Shown here: positions 35,846 through 44,735 of the stretch, in pieces
How positions within the stretch are numbered: the stretch's first letter is position 1
Layout of the letters: each line of letters opens with the position of its first letter
Notes under the pieces: model-generated
Seen by the model: the letters and a program-made list of their open reading frames with translations, nothing else
Told to the model about the DNA's origin: nothing
The model's database searches: none
Translations under genes and position numbers: made by a program
Source of the DNA: Bacteroidales bacterium
Lineage (GTDB): Bacteria > Bacteroidota > Bacteroidia > Bacteroidales > Lentimicrobiaceae
Length of the DNA: 64,000 nt
Assembly (NCBI GenBank): GCA_016709025.1
Contig: JADJEQ010000040.1
Span: 114,981 to 178,980 of the forward strand
Reading direction: 5' to 3'

Positions 35846-37762
35846 ATGATTGACTACACCTACACATTGCTTATCCCTCTGATCCCGTTTGTGGTTTTTC
35901 TGTTTACCGGACTGGCCGGTCACAAAATGAAACCGATGACATCCGGACTGATCGGAACTACCGGACTCTTCGCGGTAACCATACTCTCCTATCTCACAGC
36001 GATCAGGTATTTCTGGACCGACCATGTTGAAGGAGCCGGCTATTCGTCGCTCAAGGCATTTGAGATACAATGGCTTCACCTGACCGAAAAACTGACCATT
36101 AACCTGGGTGTACTGCTCGATCCCATCTCGGTTATGATGCTGGTCGTTGTCAGTACCGTGTCTTTTATGGTTCATATCTATAGTCTTGGCTATATGAAAG
36201 GTGACACCGGATTTGCACGGTTCTATGCTTTTCTGTCTCTTTTCACTTTCGCCATGCTTGGCCTGGTGCTGGCCACCAATATTTTCCAGATGTACATTTT
36301 CTGGGAACTTGTAGGTGTTTCATCCTTCCTGCTCATCGGATTCTATTATGAAAAACCAAGTGCCGTTGCGGCATCTAAAAAAGCCTTCATTGTTACCCGC
36401 TTTGCCGACCTCGGTTTCCTTATCGGGATTCTGATGCTGTCGTTTATGACCGATACCTTCGATTTTCAGACACTGGTCAGTCCGACCGGCCCGGCAATGG
36501 CTCAGGCAGGTGGCGCTGCTTTCCTTGGTCTGAGTGGTATCACCTGGGCGTTGATTTTCGTCTTTATGGGTGGTGCCGGTAAATCGGCCATGTTCCCGCT
36601 ACACATCTGGTTGCCCGACGCCATGGAAGGCCCGACACCGGTTTCAGCACTGATCCACGCAGCAACCATGGTTGTTGCCGGCGTATACCTGGTTGCCCGC
36701 TTGTTTCCTGTCTACTCAATGGTGGCTCCCGATGCCCTGCATGTTGTAGCCTGGGTAGGCGGTATCAGTTCATTGTTTGCTGCCATTATTGCCTGCACAC
36801 AAACTGATATCAAAAGAGTACTTGCTTATTCCACCATGTCGCAGATCGGCTACATGATGCTTGCGCTGGGTGTTTCCGGCTATGGCGGCCACGATGGCCT
36901 TGGATTTATGGCCGGTAACTTCCACCTGTTCACGCACGCTATGTTCAAGGCTCTGCTCTTCCTTGGAGCCGGTGCTATCATCCATGCGGTTCACAGCAAC
37001 GACATGCGCGACATGGGTGGTCTCAGAAAATATCTGCCCATCACCCACATCACCTTCCTTATAGCCTGCCTCACCATTGCAGGGTTACCTCCCCTTTCGG
37101 GATTCTTCAGCAAGGACGAAATACTGGTAGCCGCATTCCATAGCAACATGCCACTCTTTATCATTGAGTTTGCTGTTGCCGGTCTCACAGCTTTCTACAT
37201 GTTCAGGCTTTATTACAGCATTTTCTGGGGAAAAGACACCCATTATCATCACACCCCTCATGAAGCGCCTGCAACCATGACCATTCCTTTGCTGATCCTG
37301 GCTTTCGGAGCTGTATTCTCAGGTTTCCTGCCTTTCCACGAACTGGTTACCAGCGACGGACTGCCATTTGAAGCACATATTGAGTATGCCGTTGCCATTC
37401 CTTCGGTTCTGATTGGTATTCTGGGTATTGTAATCGCTACACTGATGTATCGCAAGGTAAGCACTTCTCCTGCAAAACTTGCCAATGGATTCGGTAGTTT
37501 CTACACCTGGGCATATCATAAGTTCTACATGGACGAGGTCTACCTTTTTATGACCAAAAAAGTAATCTTCAACTACATCAGCCGCCCGGTTGCCTGGTTC
37601 GACAGGCACATCGTCGACGGGTTCATGAATCTGATTGCGCATGTAATTGAACGTTCAGCATACCTTATCAAAGGATTTCAGAGCGGCCGCATTCAACAAT
37701 ATGGATATGTATTTGTATCCGGAACCATTGTCCTTGTAATCATTTTCGTTTATCTCTGGTAA
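35846..37762 (+). CDS. nuoL: NADH-quinone oxidoreductase subunit L
   Basis: 638 residues, antiporter-like ND5 family. MYIFWELVGVSSFLLIGFYY, GKSAMFPLHIWLPDAMEGPT, PVSALIHAATMVVAGVYL and the lysine/histidine axis (KRVLAYSTMSQIGYMMLALG) are present. The long C-terminal part should form the lateral helix HL along the membrane arm. One proton channel of complex I. Confidence 0.97.
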   Translation: MIDYTYTLLIPLIPFVVFLFTGLAGHKMKPMTSGLIGTTGLFAVTILSYLTAIRYFWTDHVEGAGYSSLKAFEIQWLHLTEKLTINLGVLLDPISVMMLVVVSTVSFMVHIYSLGYMKGDTGFARFYAFLSLFTFAMLGLVLATNIFQMYIFWELVGVSSFLLIGFYYEKPSAVAASKKAFIVTRFADLGFLIGILMLSFMTDTFDFQTLVSPTGPAMAQAGGAAFLGLSGITWALIFVFMGGAGKSAMFPLHIWLPDAMEGPTPVSALIHAATMVVAGVYLVARLFPVYSMVAPDALHVVAWVGGISSLFAAIIACTQTDIKRVLAYSTMSQIGYMMLALGVSGYGGHDGLGFMAGNFHLFTHAMFKALLFLGAGAIIHAVHSNDMRDMGGLRKYLPITHITFLIACLTIAGLPPLSGFFSKDEILVAAFHSNMPLFIIEFAVAGLTAFYMFRLYYSIFWGKDTHYHHTPHEAPATMTIPLLILAFGAVFSGFLPFHELVTSDGLPFEAHIEYAVAIPSVLIGILGIVIATLMYRKVSTSPAKLANGFGSFYTWAYHKFYMDEVYLFMTKKVIFNYISRPVAWFDRHIVDGFMNLIAHVIERSAYLIKGFQSGRIQQYGYVFVSGTIVLVIIFVYLW

Positions 37763-37778
37763 AGCAACGCCCCACATT

Positions 37779-39299
37779 ATGAATATACTCAGTCTATTTG
37801 TCCTGATTCCGGTACTTACATCAGTGGCCATCGTGTTCACAAAGAACATGAAACAGACAAGGGTCGCCTCCGCCATCGGAATGAGCATACAACTCATCCT
37901 GGCGGCAATACTGGTATTTCTTTACCTCAACGAACGCCAGGCAGGAAATACTGCTGAAATGCTTTTCACGTATGATGCCCTGTGGTTCCCTTCACTCAAT
38001 ATCCACTATGCTGTTGGAGTTGATGGCATCTCAGTTGCAATGATCGCCCTTACCGGCGTTGTTGTTTTTGCCGGAATATTCGCCTCCTGGAACATGGAGT
38101 TCCTGACACGCGAATTTTTCATCTCTTTGATTTTGCTGGCAACGGGTGTTTTCGGGTTCTTTATCTCGATCGACCTCTTTACCATGTTCCTCTTTTACGA
38201 GGTTGCCGTTATCCCGATGTACCTGCTGATAGGTATCTGGGGTTCGGGTCCGAAAGAATATTCTGCCATGAAACTCACCCTGATGCTGATGGGTGGATCG
38301 GCGCTGCTGATGGTAGGTTTACTGGGTATCTATTTCTACTCGGCTCCTGAAACCGGAATCCTGACATGGAATCTTCTGGAGATCTCGAAGATCAACATTC
38401 CCATCGAAATGCAACGATTTCTTTTCCCGTTTACCTTCATTGGTTTCGGAATCCTTGGAGCCCTCTTTCCATTCCACACCTGGTCGCCCGACGGTCATGC
38501 TTCGGCACCTACCGCCGTTTCTATGCTTCATGCCGGCGTTTTGATGAAACTCGGAGGATACGGCGCTTTCCGCGTCGCCATCTTCCTGATGCCTGATGCT
38601 GCTCAGGAACAGGCCTGGATATTCCTGATCCTTACCTCCATCAGTGTGGTTTATGGTGCTTTCGGCGCTATCTGGCAGAAAGACCTCAAATACATCAATG
38701 CCTATTCGTCGGTAAGCCATTGCGGACTGGTGCTTTTTGCCGTGCTGATGATGAACCAGACAGCCTTCAACGGAGCCATCATCCAGATGATTTCTCACGG
38801 TTTGATGACAGCCCTCTTCTTTGCCCTGATCGGGATGATTTACGGACGTACCCATACCCGCATGATCAATGAAATGGGTGGTCTGATGAAAGTTATGCCA
38901 TTCCTTGGCGTTGTTTACGTAATTGCCGGTCTCGCTTCACTGGGTCTTCCCGGTTTAAGCGGCTTTGTTGCCGAAATGACCATTTTCTTCGGTGCTTTCC
39001 AGCACACGGATTTCTTCCACCGTTTCCTCACCATTATGGCTACTACCAGTATTGTTGTAACCGCGGTGTACATCCTCCGGGTGGTTGGCATTCTTTTGCT
39101 GGGACCTATTAAAAATGATCACTTCCTTCACCTTGAAGATGCAAAATGGCATGAACGGCTATCGACCATTACACTGGTACTGGCCATTGCTGCCATTGGT
39201 ATTGCACCACTCTGGCTTTCAGATATGATCAATGTCAGCCTGGCTCCGATCGTAAATAAAATTTCAATGACCGGATTTGAGTTTACAAGCCTGTTTTAA
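37779..39299 (+). CDS. nuoM: NADH-quinone oxidoreductase subunit M
   Basis: 506 residues, ND4 family antiporter-like subunit. VGVDGISVAMIALTGVVVF, FLFYEVAVIPMYLLIGIWG with the key Glu, FPFHTWSPDGHASAPTAVSM and KYINAYSSVSHCGLVLFAV are typical. One proton channel of complex I. It follows nuoL after 16 bases. Confidence 0.97.
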   Translation: MNILSLFVLIPVLTSVAIVFTKNMKQTRVASAIGMSIQLILAAILVFLYLNERQAGNTAEMLFTYDALWFPSLNIHYAVGVDGISVAMIALTGVVVFAGIFASWNMEFLTREFFISLILLATGVFGFFISIDLFTMFLFYEVAVIPMYLLIGIWGSGPKEYSAMKLTLMLMGGSALLMVGLLGIYFYSAPETGILTWNLLEISKINIPIEMQRFLFPFTFIGFGILGALFPFHTWSPDGHASAPTAVSMLHAGVLMKLGGYGAFRVAIFLMPDAAQEQAWIFLILTSISVVYGAFGAIWQKDLKYINAYSSVSHCGLVLFAVLMMNQTAFNGAIIQMISHGLMTALFFALIGMIYGRTHTRMINEMGGLMKVMPFLGVVYVIAGLASLGLPGLSGFVAEMTIFFGAFQHTDFFHRFLTIMATTSIVVTAVYILRVVGILLLGPIKNDHFLHLEDAKWHERLSTITLVLAIAAIGIAPLWLSDMINVSLAPIVNKISMTGFEFTSLF

Positions 39300-39369
39300 C
39301 TGATTATCAGAACCCGGAGGGATAACGTCCTGAATGGTTCAACAAATAAAAACTTTTAGATTTGGTAGT

Positions 39370-40797
39370 ATGACAATAAACGACTTCTTTCTCATGCGGC
39401 ATGAATTATTGCTGACAGCAATAGCGCTGATCCTGCTGGTGACGGACATCATGCTGAAACCATCCCAAAAACCACGGATCATACCGGTTGCGATGGTTTT
39501 GTTCAGCATTCATACCATTGCCGGCTTTTTCCCGGCTCAGGAAGGCATTTTATTCGGAGGTATGTTCAGGGCAACTCCGCTGATCAGTATGATGAAAAAC
39601 GTGTTGAACGTCGGTGTGCTGATTATCCTGCTTCAGTCATACACCTGGCTCATGAAAGAGGAGAACCGCGATAAGATGAGCGAATATTTCATTCTCATGT
39701 TCTCAACGCTGATCGGGATGTACTTTATGATCTCTTCAGGCGATTTTCTGATGTTCTACCTGGGACTTGAAACGGCAACCATTCCTATGGCAGCACTTGC
39801 AGCCTACACCCACCACCAGACCAAATCGGCCGAAGCCGGGGTAAAACTGATCCTGTCATCGGCCTTGTCATCGGGCATCCTTCTTTTTGGATTATCGTTG
39901 ATTTACGGCTCCACCGGAAGTATTTACTTCAGTGATGTTGCGCTGTTTTACGGAACCGAACCTATGCAGGTGCTGGCTTTCCTGTTTTTCTTCTCGGGAA
40001 TGGCTTTCAAGATTTCCCTGGTTCCTTTCCACCTGTGGACAGCCGATGTGTATGAAGGATCACCGATCAACGTTACCTCCTATTTCTCTGTTATTTCAAA
40101 AGGAGCAGCCTCTTTTATCCTGGTGCTGATCCTCTACAAGGTATTTTTCCAGTTGATAGATGTATGGCAGGAAGTGCTTTACATCATCTCCATCCTTACC
40201 ATGGTGGTCGGTAATCTTTTCGCCCTCAGGCAAAAGAACATGAAACGCTTCCTTGCTTTCTCATCCATTGCACAGGCTGGTTTTATCCTTCTGGGGATGA
40301 TCGCCGGAAGTCAGCTGGGTATGACTTCTGTTATATATTTTGTTCTGGTTTACATCTTCTCCAACCTGGGCGCTTTCGGCGTTGTTTCAGCCATTGAAGC
40401 AGCCACCGGCAAAATAAATATGAACGACTACGACGGCTTGTACATTACCAACCCGAAACTCAGCCTGCTGATGATGCTGGCCATGTTTTCACTGGCAGGT
40501 ATCCCGCCGGTCGCCGGATTCTTCGGTAAGTTTTTCCTGTTCACTTCAGCAGCTTCCGCCGGATATTACTGGCTGGTATTTATCGCGGTTTTAAACGCTA
40601 CCATATCACTCTACTACTATTTGATGGTGGTAAAAGCCATGTTTATCAACAAAACAGAAACACCCATTGCAACCTTCCGCAGCGATGGCATGACCCGTGC
40701 CGGGCTTATCCTTGCAGGTCTCGGTATTGTAGTCGTCGGCTTCTGGAGCCAGGTGTACGAGTTTATCAATAGCCTTAGTGTCGGGCTTTTGTATTGA
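39370..40797 (+). CDS. nuoN: NADH-quinone oxidoreductase subunit N
   Basis: 475 residues from the ATG at 39370, whose product MTINDFFLMRHELLLTAIAL fits the family start; an in-frame ATG at 39334, behind a GGAGGG, would add 12 residues and cannot be excluded. ND2 family: MFYLGLETATIPMAALAAYT, FKISLVPFHLWTADVYEGSP and KRFLAFSSIAQAGFILLGM. Last gene of the operon; a repeat tract follows. Confidence 0.95.
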   Translation: MTINDFFLMRHELLLTAIALILLVTDIMLKPSQKPRIIPVAMVLFSIHTIAGFFPAQEGILFGGMFRATPLISMMKNVLNVGVLIILLQSYTWLMKEENRDKMSEYFILMFSTLIGMYFMISSGDFLMFYLGLETATIPMAALAAYTHHQTKSAEAGVKLILSSALSSGILLFGLSLIYGSTGSIYFSDVALFYGTEPMQVLAFLFFFSGMAFKISLVPFHLWTADVYEGSPINVTSYFSVISKGAASFILVLILYKVFFQLIDVWQEVLYIISILTMVVGNLFALRQKNMKRFLAFSSIAQAGFILLGMIAGSQLGMTSVIYFVLVYIFSNLGAFGVVSAIEAATGKINMNDYDGLYITNPKLSLLMMLAMFSLAGIPPVAGFFGKFFLFTSAASAGYYWLVFIAVLNATISLYYYLMVVKAMFINKTETPIATFRSDGMTRAGLILAGLGIVVVGFWSQVYEFINSLSVGLLY

Positions 40798-40799
40798 TG

Positions 40800-41157
40800 A
40801 ATTTTAAATGACGAATTTGGAATGACGAATGACGAATGGTCATAATTTACGATTGACGATTGACGATTGACGATTTACGACTGACGATTTACGGTTGTTG
40901 AATGACGCATAACGAATTTCGAATAAGGAATACGGAAAAAAGAACCTTTTTTTGCCAACTGCCAATTGCCTATTGCCAACTTCACTAATGAATAACGAAT
41001 CTGGAATGCAGAATGCCGAATCAGCATCAGGATTTTCAAATGAACACAAATGCTAATTTGCTAATCCGCTAATCTGCTAATCATCCAATCAACGAATTGA
41101 AAACTACTTTTTACTTTAACTTTTTACTTTTTACTTTAGACTTTTTACTTTCAACCC
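40800..41157. repeat. Heptamer tract (GACGAAT, GACGATT, GCTAATC, TTTTACT)
   Basis: About 360 bases after nuoN. Runs of TGACGAA, then GATTGAC repeated, then GCTAATT/GCTAATC as in the 16.8- and 27.1-kb tracts, then TTTTTAC/TTTAACT. It reaches the start codon of the next gene. No ORF. Confidence 0.85.
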
Positions 41158-41523
41158 ATGTTACAAGCCAAACACATCGTCGAAGAGATCAGCGGAACCC
41201 GCTGTACCATAGTTGAAAAGGGCGCCACTGCACAAAGGGTGGAATTCCTGAAAAACCTGCTGACTTTTAACGGGTTTGAAGTGCTGACTTCCGAAGATAA
41301 AAGAGAAGATGAGACAGCTCCGGTTGCCTACACCATCGGGGTTACCGACCTGGTGTTTAACCCGGTGATTGCCGTATATGAAATGAGCCTTAAAACACCC
41401 GCAGGTGAACGTGTTTCACCTGCATACTGGGAACAACAGAAAACTGAGATCGTTGACCAATACTGGGTGCGCGATGAAGAGATTAAAGACGGCACCTCTG
41501 CCTGGCACCGGCGCTTTGAATAA
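41158..41523 (+). CDS. Conserved hypothetical protein, 121 residues
   Basis: 121 residues, no signal peptide or membrane helix. Not recognised. Start MLQAKHIVEEISGTRCTIVE, core VAYTIGVTDLVFNPVIAVYE and end WVRDEEIKDGTSAWHRRFE. Balanced composition and an intrinsic terminator after it support a real gene; the start lies at the edge of the heptamer tract, so its promoter must be within or before repeats. Confidence 0.75.
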   Translation: MLQAKHIVEEISGTRCTIVEKGATAQRVEFLKNLLTFNGFEVLTSEDKREDETAPVAYTIGVTDLVFNPVIAVYEMSLKTPAGERVSPAYWEQQKTEIVDQYWVRDEEIKDGTSAWHRRFE

Positions 41524-41548
41524 TATTTTTTCCTGATAACCGAAAATT

Positions 41549-41576
41549 TCCCTGGCAATTGCCGGGGATTTTTTTT
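41549..41576 (+). terminator. Intrinsic terminator
   Basis: CCCTGGCAATTGCCGGGG hairpin followed by ATTTTTTTT, 26 bases after the stop of the 121-residue gene. Confidence 0.85.
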
Positions 41577-41876
41577 GCAATTTGGTTCGGTTTCTGAACA
41601 ATCAAAACGTTGTTTGCGCGTATTTCTGACGCTGGTTTCGTCTTACCTCCTGATGGCCCGAAGAAATTTAATCATTGTAGCTTTTTGCATTCTCTATTCA
41701 ATTGTTATACATTTGAACCTGAGTTGCGTATATATCCTGACGGATCAAAACGATGTTAAACGGTTGAAAATGGGAAAAAACAGGAAAGTTTGTCACACCT
41801 GGCCTTGAACTACAAGAGAATATAATTGAGAAAAAGTATTTAACTTATGAAAACAGTTTAACGCGTATAGCTACTC
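41577..41876. other. Boundary between core chromosome and accessory region
   Basis: About 300 bases without a convincing gene. A 77-codon frame (41575-41808) with a hydrophobic middle starts with TTG inside the terminator and has no support. Heptamer repeats stop before here and low-GC sequence begins after it. Confidence 0.4.
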
Positions 41877-42581
41877 GTTAGAGCTCATTATGAGAAACTT
41901 TAAAATTGGAATATTGCTTTTCTGTGTGATTTTGATGAATAGTTGTTATCAAAAAAATGGCGAAAGATCTACTAATTCCGACATAGAAGCCTGGGATTCA
42001 GTAAAGAGTTCAACAAATTATTATGATTACTTTAGTTTCATTATAGGGAATGAAGATTCAAGGTATTTTGATACTGCATTAATAAGATATTTTAAATACC
42101 AGGAAATATTATTTGACTCCTTAGGCCCTCCAATGTGGGATTGTTTCGACAGATGCATTAGTGTAGTATTTACAAAATCTGATTCAATATTGTTTGAGGA
42201 TGAGCCGATTCTAGTTGATGATTTAAACAAAAAATCCCTTACATATTTAATAAATGAGAATAATGATGAATGGATGCCTGAACAAAAATTAGTAAAAGAT
42301 AAAAACGGATATGTAAGATACGTTTCTAATGGATTCTTTTATTTGCAAACAGATTTAGTATCAAATTATAAATTGAAAAAAGGTATAAATGAAATTAAAT
42401 TAGCTTATAAAAATTACAAGAATTATCTTTCAGAGAAATGGTTTAGAGTGAAGTTTGACAAATTGGATCGTGACAATAAAGAACTTATTGATACTCTTGT
42501 AAAACAGAGATTTGAAATAGGGAAATACTATAAATTTATTATAAACGAGGATGAACCATTAAATGAATAATGAGCTCTAAC
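41877..42581. repeat. 14-bp perfect inverted repeat flanking the first cassette-like gene
   Basis: GTTAGAGCTCATTA at 41877-41890 and its exact reverse complement TAATGAGCTCTAAC at 42568-42581. The left arm ends on the first base of the ATG and the right arm begins with the TAA stop. The form GTTRRR...YYYAAC is that of integron core sites, with one departure from GTTRRRY. Confidence 0.7.
41890..42570 (+). CDS. Lipoprotein of unknown function (cassette 1)
   Basis: 226 residues. Lipoprotein signal with lipobox MNSC (Cys19), then a mostly helical, Lys/Asn/Asp-rich protein (DSVKSSTNYYDYFSFIIGNE, LINENNDEWMPEQKLVKDKN, FRVKFDKLDRDNKELIDTL). Not recognised. The codon use is much more AT-rich than the genes to the left, a sign of transfer. 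It exactly fills the space between inverted arms and is followed by the first of three related repeats, so it looks like a single-gene mobile cassette. Confidence 0.75.
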   Translation: MRNFKIGILLFCVILMNSCYQKNGERSTNSDIEAWDSVKSSTNYYDYFSFIIGNEDSRYFDTALIRYFKYQEILFDSLGPPMWDCFDRCISVVFTKSDSILFEDEPILVDDLNKKSLTYLINENNDEWMPEQKLVKDKNGYVRYVSNGFFYLQTDLVSNYKLKKGINEIKLAYKNYKNYLSEKWFRVKFDKLDRDNKELIDTLVKQRFEIGKYYKFIINEDEPLNE

Positions 42582-42583
42582 AA

Positions 42584-42693
42584 AGGCTAAAACGCTATAG
42601 GGCGCATGGTTGTAAGGAGAAAGATTGTACATTTATTGAAAATTGTACTGGCCGGAAAAAGATATTTTCAAAAGTGTCCGCCAGCGCTTACCC
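42584..42693 (+). repeat. Cassette-linked repeat A (attC-like)
   Basis: Starts AGGCTAAAACGCTATAGGGC and ends AAAGTGTCCGCCAGCGCTTA. The ends are imperfectly complementary (GCTAAAACGCTATAGGGCGC against GTGTCCGCCAGCGCTTACC), so the ~110 bases can fold into a long hairpin. Central landmarks AAAGATTGTA and CTGGCCGGA are shared with repeats B and C. Confidence 0.7.
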
Positions 42694-42744
42694 TCGTACG
42701 GTTTGCAATACCTACCGAATCCTGAATAAAATAACAATCTGGAA

Positions 42745-43668
42745 ATGAAAATAGCGATAATCGGAACTGGAGGAGTGGGCGGATACTTTGGTGGAAAACT
42801 TGCCAACGCCGGATTCGATGTAACTTTTGTTGCACGGGGAGAGCATCTGAAAGCAATTCAGCAAAACGGACTGACAATAAAAAGTATTCAGGGTGATTTT
42901 AAATTAGATTCTGTTAAGGTAACTGACAAGATAGATACAATCGGATTGGCAGATTTCGTGATTCTTGGAGTAAAAGCATGGCAGATTACCGATATTTCAA
43001 AAGATTTGAAAACCATTATAAAGAATGACACGATAGTTCTTCCATTACAAAATGGTGTTTTGGCAGTTGAAGAACTAAAAGAGAATATACATCAGAAAAA
43101 CATAATAGGTGGATTGTGCCAGATAATAAGCAAAATTGATTCACCCGGAGTAATTAATCATTCCGGTGTAAACCCGACAATTGTATTTGGTGAACCAGAC
43201 AATTCAAAAACAGAGAGGCTCAACAAAATAAAAACCATATTTGACAGCGCCGGTATAAATGCAGTAATTTCTGATGATATTTTAGCTGACCTGTGGAAAA
43301 AATTTATCGCTATCTGTGTCAGTGGGTTGTTGGCAGTGACTAAAACAACCTACGGTGAGTTGAGAGAACTAAAAGAAACCAGGCAATTGATGATTGATCT
43401 GCTTTCTGAAATATATAATTTGTCGCAGAAAATCGGCATTAAAATTGAACCTGATTTTTTGAGTAAAACAATATCTTTCATAGATTCGTTCCCATATGAC
43501 TCAACTTCATCGCTGACCCGTGACGTTTGGGAAGGAAAACCCTCGGAAATTGAATATCAGAATGGAACAGTCGTTAAACTTGCTTTGAAATACGGGGTTG
43601 ATACACCAATTAATAAATTTGTATATAATTGTATTTTGCCAATGGAATTGAAAGCAAGAAAAAGATGA
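42745..43668 (+). CDS. 2-dehydropantoate 2-reductase (ketopantoate reductase) family protein (cassette 2)
   Basis: 307 residues. The N-terminal Rossmann motif is IAIIGTGGVGGYFGGKLANAG; then DFVILGVKAWQ and LQNGVLAVEEL of the ApbA/PanE family, catalytic-region Lys in DLWKKFIAICVSGLLAVTK and a helical C-terminal domain (DSTSSLTRDVWEGKPSEIEY) with the conserved SSxxRD and Glu. It would reduce ketopantoate to pantoate with NADPH in pantothenate synthesis, though paralogues act on other 2-keto substrates. Its cassette-like setting suggests an accessory copy, so I give no panE symbol. Confidence 0.85.
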   Translation: MKIAIIGTGGVGGYFGGKLANAGFDVTFVARGEHLKAIQQNGLTIKSIQGDFKLDSVKVTDKIDTIGLADFVILGVKAWQITDISKDLKTIIKNDTIVLPLQNGVLAVEELKENIHQKNIIGGLCQIISKIDSPGVINHSGVNPTIVFGEPDNSKTERLNKIKTIFDSAGINAVISDDILADLWKKFIAICVSGLLAVTKTTYGELRELKETRQLMIDLLSEIYNLSQKIGIKIEPDFLSKTISFIDSFPYDSTSSLTRDVWEGKPSEIEYQNGTVVKLALKYGVDTPINKFVYNCILPMELKARKR

Positions 43669-43690
43669 CAAATGCAACTGCATACCAATA

Positions 43691-43800
43691 AGGCTAAACG
43701 CTATCTGGCGCAGGATTGAAAAAGGAAAGATTGTATTTTTATTGAGAAATAATACCGGCCGGAATGATACTTTAAAAAGTGCCCACCACAACTCTAGCCC
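43691..43800 (+). repeat. Cassette-linked repeat B (attC-like)
   Basis: Aligns to repeat A throughout: AGGCTAAACGCTATCTGGCG at the left end, AAAGATTGTA, ATTGAGAAAT and CCGGCCGGA in the middle, AAAAAGTGCCCACCA at the right. The ends GGCTAAACGC... and ...CTCTAGCCC are partly complementary. It begins 22 bases after the stop of the reductase gene. Confidence 0.7.
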
Positions 43801-43844
43801 AATGAAACCCCCTCAACTGTTCGTGGTAAAATTAACGGACTATT

Positions 43845-44609
43845 ATGAAACAAAGCATTATAATATTGCAACTCCTTTTATTATTTCATGCCGGATATGC
43901 AACAACTCCACCATCCCCGCATGTGAGATACCTGATTGTTAATAAGACTGCATATCCTGTCAGTAAAATAATTCAAATCCAATCAGACACAAAAGAATTT
44001 TCTGATGTTGATACTTTTGCTGTTAATTCCATGATCAATGGAAATGTATTAAATCTGATAATTGAGAATGGTAAGGATACCAGGAAATTTCAAAAATTAA
44101 TCGTCTATACCAGAGATACGTCATTTATAACTCCATATTTTGAATTATTGCCTGAATGGATGGGATATAAACTAACGATTCTGTCTGAGTCAATTACGCT
44201 TGAACAAACAAGCTATTTTAAGATCAGTAAGACTATTTCTGATTTGCTTATTGCGCTTCTGATTGTTTTTATTCTAAAAGGAATTGTTTATACGTTGGGA
44301 TTATTTAGATATTTAAGACGGATTTTCGTGGAATTAATCTTCACGAATTTCATTTTGACAGCGCTCATATATTTTTCACCGGATTTATGGTTCGATTTAC
44401 GATTTCCATTTTTTGCCTTAATTTTAATCTTATCTCTTATTTCAGGCTTTTCTGAATATCTTTTAATCAGGAGAAAACTTGAGGAGAAAATGAGAACACG
44501 TATCCTGACAATCTCATTATTAGCCAATACTATTTCAGTAGTAACAGGCATACTGATGATGATCGTGGTCAGAACATTTGGAGGAGTTATATTTTACATG
44601 CCTTTATAA
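43845..44609 (+). CDS. Membrane protein of unknown function (cassette 3)
   Basis: 254 residues. Signal peptide (IIILQLLLLFHAGYA/T), then a ~110-residue extracytoplasmic domain (VRYLIVNKTAYPVSKIIQIQ), then about four membrane helices (LLIALLIVFILKGIVYTLGL, FVELIFTNFILTALIYF, FFALILILSLISGFSEYLLI, the last near ISVVTGILMMIVV). Not recognised. AT-rich like its neighbours, and followed directly by repeat C. Confidence 0.75.
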   Translation: MKQSIIILQLLLLFHAGYATTPPSPHVRYLIVNKTAYPVSKIIQIQSDTKEFSDVDTFAVNSMINGNVLNLIIENGKDTRKFQKLIVYTRDTSFITPYFELLPEWMGYKLTILSESITLEQTSYFKISKTISDLLIALLIVFILKGIVYTLGLFRYLRRIFVELIFTNFILTALIYFSPDLWFDLRFPFFALILILSLISGFSEYLLIRRKLEEKMRTRILTISLLANTISVVTGILMMIVVRTFGGVIFYMPL

Positions 44610-44610
44610 A

Positions 44611-44690
44611 TGCTAAAAGCCAACAGGCGTAGGTTGACAGAGAAAAAATGTACACTTGTTGAGAAATTCTTCTGGCCGGATTGTTGTTTA
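44611..44690 (+). repeat. Cassette-linked repeat C (attC-like, divergent)
   Basis: TGCTAAAAGCCAACAGGCGTAGG, GTTGACAGAG, TTGTTGAGAAAT and CTGGCCGGA align with repeats A and B; the right end is not recognisable. It starts one base after the stop of the membrane protein. Confidence 0.6.
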
Positions 44691-44735
44691 TTCTTATTTG
44701 GCAACACGTATTTAACCTCAACTGAAAAAAAATAT

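Noticed and set aside
41575..41808. 77-codon ORF with a hydrophobic middle
   Set aside because: TTG start inside a terminator T-run, no ribosome site, no recognised family.
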